Part shown: positions 61,541 to 64,000 of the stretch, piece after piece | Numbering within the stretch: the stretch's first letter is position 1 | Layout: each line of letters opens with the position of its first letter | Translations under genes and position numbers: made by a program | The notes under the pieces: model-generated | The model's input: only the letters and a program-made list of their open reading frames with translations | Databases searched by the model: none | Told to the model about the DNA's origin: nothing | Assembly (NCBI GenBank): GCA_029204225.1 | Contig: CM055109.1 | Location: 31,214,370-31,278,369 of the forward strand | Length of the DNA stretch: 64,000 nt | Direction of reading: 5' to 3' | Origin: Diphasiastrum complanatum | Taxonomy: Eukaryota > Streptophyta > Lycopodiopsida > Lycopodiales > Lycopodiaceae

Positions 61541-64000
61541 AGTAGTATGCACTACTAAGAGATATATTGACTAGTTTACATAAGAACTTTGGCCATTTTG
61601 GTTGCATCAAGGTGTAGATTTTGAGCCATTTACTATCACTTCCATATGCCATTGCGCAATATACTTGGGAGTAATTCATATTCCAAAAGCATGATAGGTA
61701 CTTCTATAACTCCTTCCAATTCAAATTGAAATTGACTGATCAATCAACCTATAGAACAAAAGAAACCTGAATGGGAAAAGATCCCACCCATGGCTCTCTT
61801 TCTTTTGCTTTTGGAGAGTGGGAAGTGGAGATGAGAGGTTGCAAGAAGGAAGAAGAAAGAAGGAGAAGGATGAGGGAGAGGAGGGAAGATCTTAATAAGT
61901 TAGTTATTGATGAATCATGAACACAATAAAAATGTTTTTCTAACACACAAAAAAGACTTTTTTGGCAAGCCAATTGAGTGAGAGAATTGAAATTGGTGGA
62001 CTATGGAAACCATTTATAATGATTTACATATTTGGGCCCAAGGTTCAAAAACATGAGCCACGAAGGAAAAGGTAAAGGACCTTGAAGGCCAAAAATATTA
62101 GCCTCTCAAGGGAGTTAAACAACCTTGAAGGGCAAACAAAATTAACAATGCTGAAGCAAAACCTTCAAACTATGTTCAAATGTCAACATCTCTGAAGGAC
62201 TAACTTCAACTCTTGTTCAACCAACAACAAGAAGTCTATACAACATCAAGTGACATACACTTTGTCACCGCCCATCCATAGAGTCATTAACAACTCATCT
62301 CCATGCACCAAACTTGTCTATATCAATTCGACTAATAAGGCCTCCTACGATAGCATCCCAATACCACTGACTATTGCACTCGACTCTCCGTAGCACTCAT
62401 CTTTATGGCCAGAGACACATCTTGGCTATGCACATGCTCATACCACCCCACCAACTCCTAGATAAATTGAATGAATTAAACGGCTCTCCCACTGTTACAG
62501 CCATATTCAACTAAGGACATGGAATAGTCCTAATATGGTAGACCGGTTTTCCAGTGTTCGAGATTATCGGTCACGCCTAGATTTTATTCCACATCGAGGC
62601 TTGTTGGTGACTAATGACCTTGAGAGAACTCAGACATTCTAATTGAGACATATGGAGTAGTGCATGTATATGTGATGGATATAGAGAGGAGGAATGGATG
62701 AAGAGCTGTGACCTATTTATAGTTGACCTGCATGGGGATTGCATGTGCTCATGCACATGATCCTACGCTCTATATATTGAGGTATTGATCATCCCATCGA
62801 CGACTGATTGGTTTACCAAATACCATTTTGTTATGGATTGGATCAGTGGAATAAATTTTTGATATATGTCCAGAAATGTTTGTATAAGTCAGCCTAATCT
62901 TGGTTTGTGCACTAAGACGTGAAGTAGGTTGATTGGTTGAAGGAATTTTGTTAATGAAAGTATGATGGTTGGAAAACTTGTGATGTGGAATTATTCACTT
63001 TAGAGATTTCCCAGATATGTTGTTTACTCAAGAGAAATAAAATTCTTCTGTAGCTGAGTTACAAGATTCTCAATGAGATAAGCGAGTAACATACGTGGAT
63101 TTTGGAGGAGTCTGCCAGATAATGACATATATGTTTGTGTACTGGGTCATAGTGAGATTATTCTCATATGTGCACAGTCAATCTTGTTTGTATCTACTAT
63201 GTATTCCTGGTTGCTAAGGTTATCTGGTGCACTTAACCTAGTTGGTGAACATAGACATATGATCAAGTATTGTGTTTAACAATTACTTGCAGAGTTAACA
63301 GATCTGTTTTGATAGATCGATTAGTTAACTTAAGAGTGATTTGGATATAGATCTAACTGTGGTGTTGTACTAGTACAATTAATCTAAACCATGAGCAATT
63401 AACTTGAGTAGTTGATTTACTCCTGTGGAAGTTAATTGGTAAAACGGACAATGTGAAGAGATTTCACCGGAAACTGTTTCTTTTGGGTGTATTGCTTATA
63501 AGACACATAATTTATGAGTCATTTGGATTCATCAAGGAATTGTGTGCATAGGATACAGAATCCTTGGATGAGTTTTTCTCACTTTAGAAATAAACTTGAT
63601 TCATTAGTAATAGTATCTTTGTGAACTCAATTAACTTGATCCTAATAGTTCCAAGAATGGTAAACTGAATTTTTGAAATTCAACAGAACTTTGTATCTCT
63701 AGATGTGGTTGACGGTTATTATAATGGTCTTTAGTTACTTGGTTGATTGTAGAATTTAAAACTCATGATTTGATCAAGAATCGGGTTGGAAGAATATTTT
63801 TGGAATCTAGTATTTTTCCTTGTGGAAAAGATTTTAGAATGATTCTTATATTTCCTGAGTTGTATGTTGTTCATATACTCCAATATCTTTCAATGATAAA
63901 GTATGGTTTTGGAATCCTGTAAATTATGATTGACAAATAATAAGATTCTAAATGTTTATGATTGACGGATCATAAATTGATATTTAAAGACTAATGACCT
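61541..64000. other. AT-rich DNA, no gene recognised
   Basis: Short frames only. A GA-rich run lies at about 61,790-61,890. The string GACTAATGACCT occurs near 62,611 and again at the very right edge, hinting at a repeat that continues outside, but this cannot be judged here. Confidence 0.4.

Noticed and set aside
61749-61973. Minus-strand 74-codon frame with a Leu-rich stretch, resembling a membrane segment
   Set aside because: The Leu/Ser run comes from a GA-rich tract read antisense; no supporting evidence.

Overview
This is nuclear DNA of a land plant. It carries the 5' half of one recognisable single-copy-type host gene on the minus strand: an ACT-domain, Raf-like STY8/STY17/STY46-type protein kinase. 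The gene starts at about 39.8 kb and runs leftwards off the window. Nine exons (1,049 nt, about 350 codons) were located by their protein similarity, GT-AG borders and matching phases. They are spread over 37.6 kb because intron 4 (26.8 kb), intron 6 (7.1 kb) and intron 9 (at least 2.2 kb) are full of retrotransposons. Introns this large suggest a big, repeat-rich genome such as a fern, a gymnosperm or a large angiosperm; the sequence does not let me choose. No CRISPR array, rRNA gene, tRNA gene or bacterial feature was seen.

Layout, left to right. 1-0.87 kb: broken Copia integrase fragment in intron 9. 2.18-2.82 kb: kinase exons 9, 8 and 7. 3.02-8.33 kb: Copia element A (minus strand) with two 451-bp LTRs and a GCTTC target duplication, inside intron 6. 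9.93-10.28 kb: exons 6 and 5, which encode most of the ACT domain. 11.1-14.3 kb: decayed Gypsy element (plus). 14.6-15.2 kb: LINE reverse-transcriptase fragment. 15.26-35.34 kb: a nest of LTR elements. Old Copia B (minus) is split by Gypsy C (minus, with a foreign LTR called F at its right side) and by Copia D (plus). D is itself split by young Gypsy E (minus). 37.06-39.81 kb: exons 4, 3, 2 and 1, then a GA-rich leader and a promoter with a G-box near 40.2 kb.

40.3-46.7 kb is intergenic, with long microsatellites, tandem duplications and a Copia integrase fragment. At 46,717-46,831 lies an isolated, open second copy of kinase exon 2 with its own splice borders, so a paralogous gene or fragment adjoins the first. 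47.6 kb has a 58-nt near-perfect palindrome. 48.4-54.6 kb holds a Gypsy element whose gag-PR-RT half is on the plus strand and whose RNase H-integrase half is on the minus strand. 54.9-59.7 kb is Copia G (plus), apparently inserted in a related Copia H (minus, 59.7-61.5 kb). 61.5-64 kb is AT-rich and holds nothing I recognise.

I found no new defence-like or metabolic system. The points most worth attention are the intact kinase gene threaded through about 35 kb of nested retroelements, the orphan exon 2, and the young chromovirus E, which lost its reverse transcriptase across a microhomology junction.
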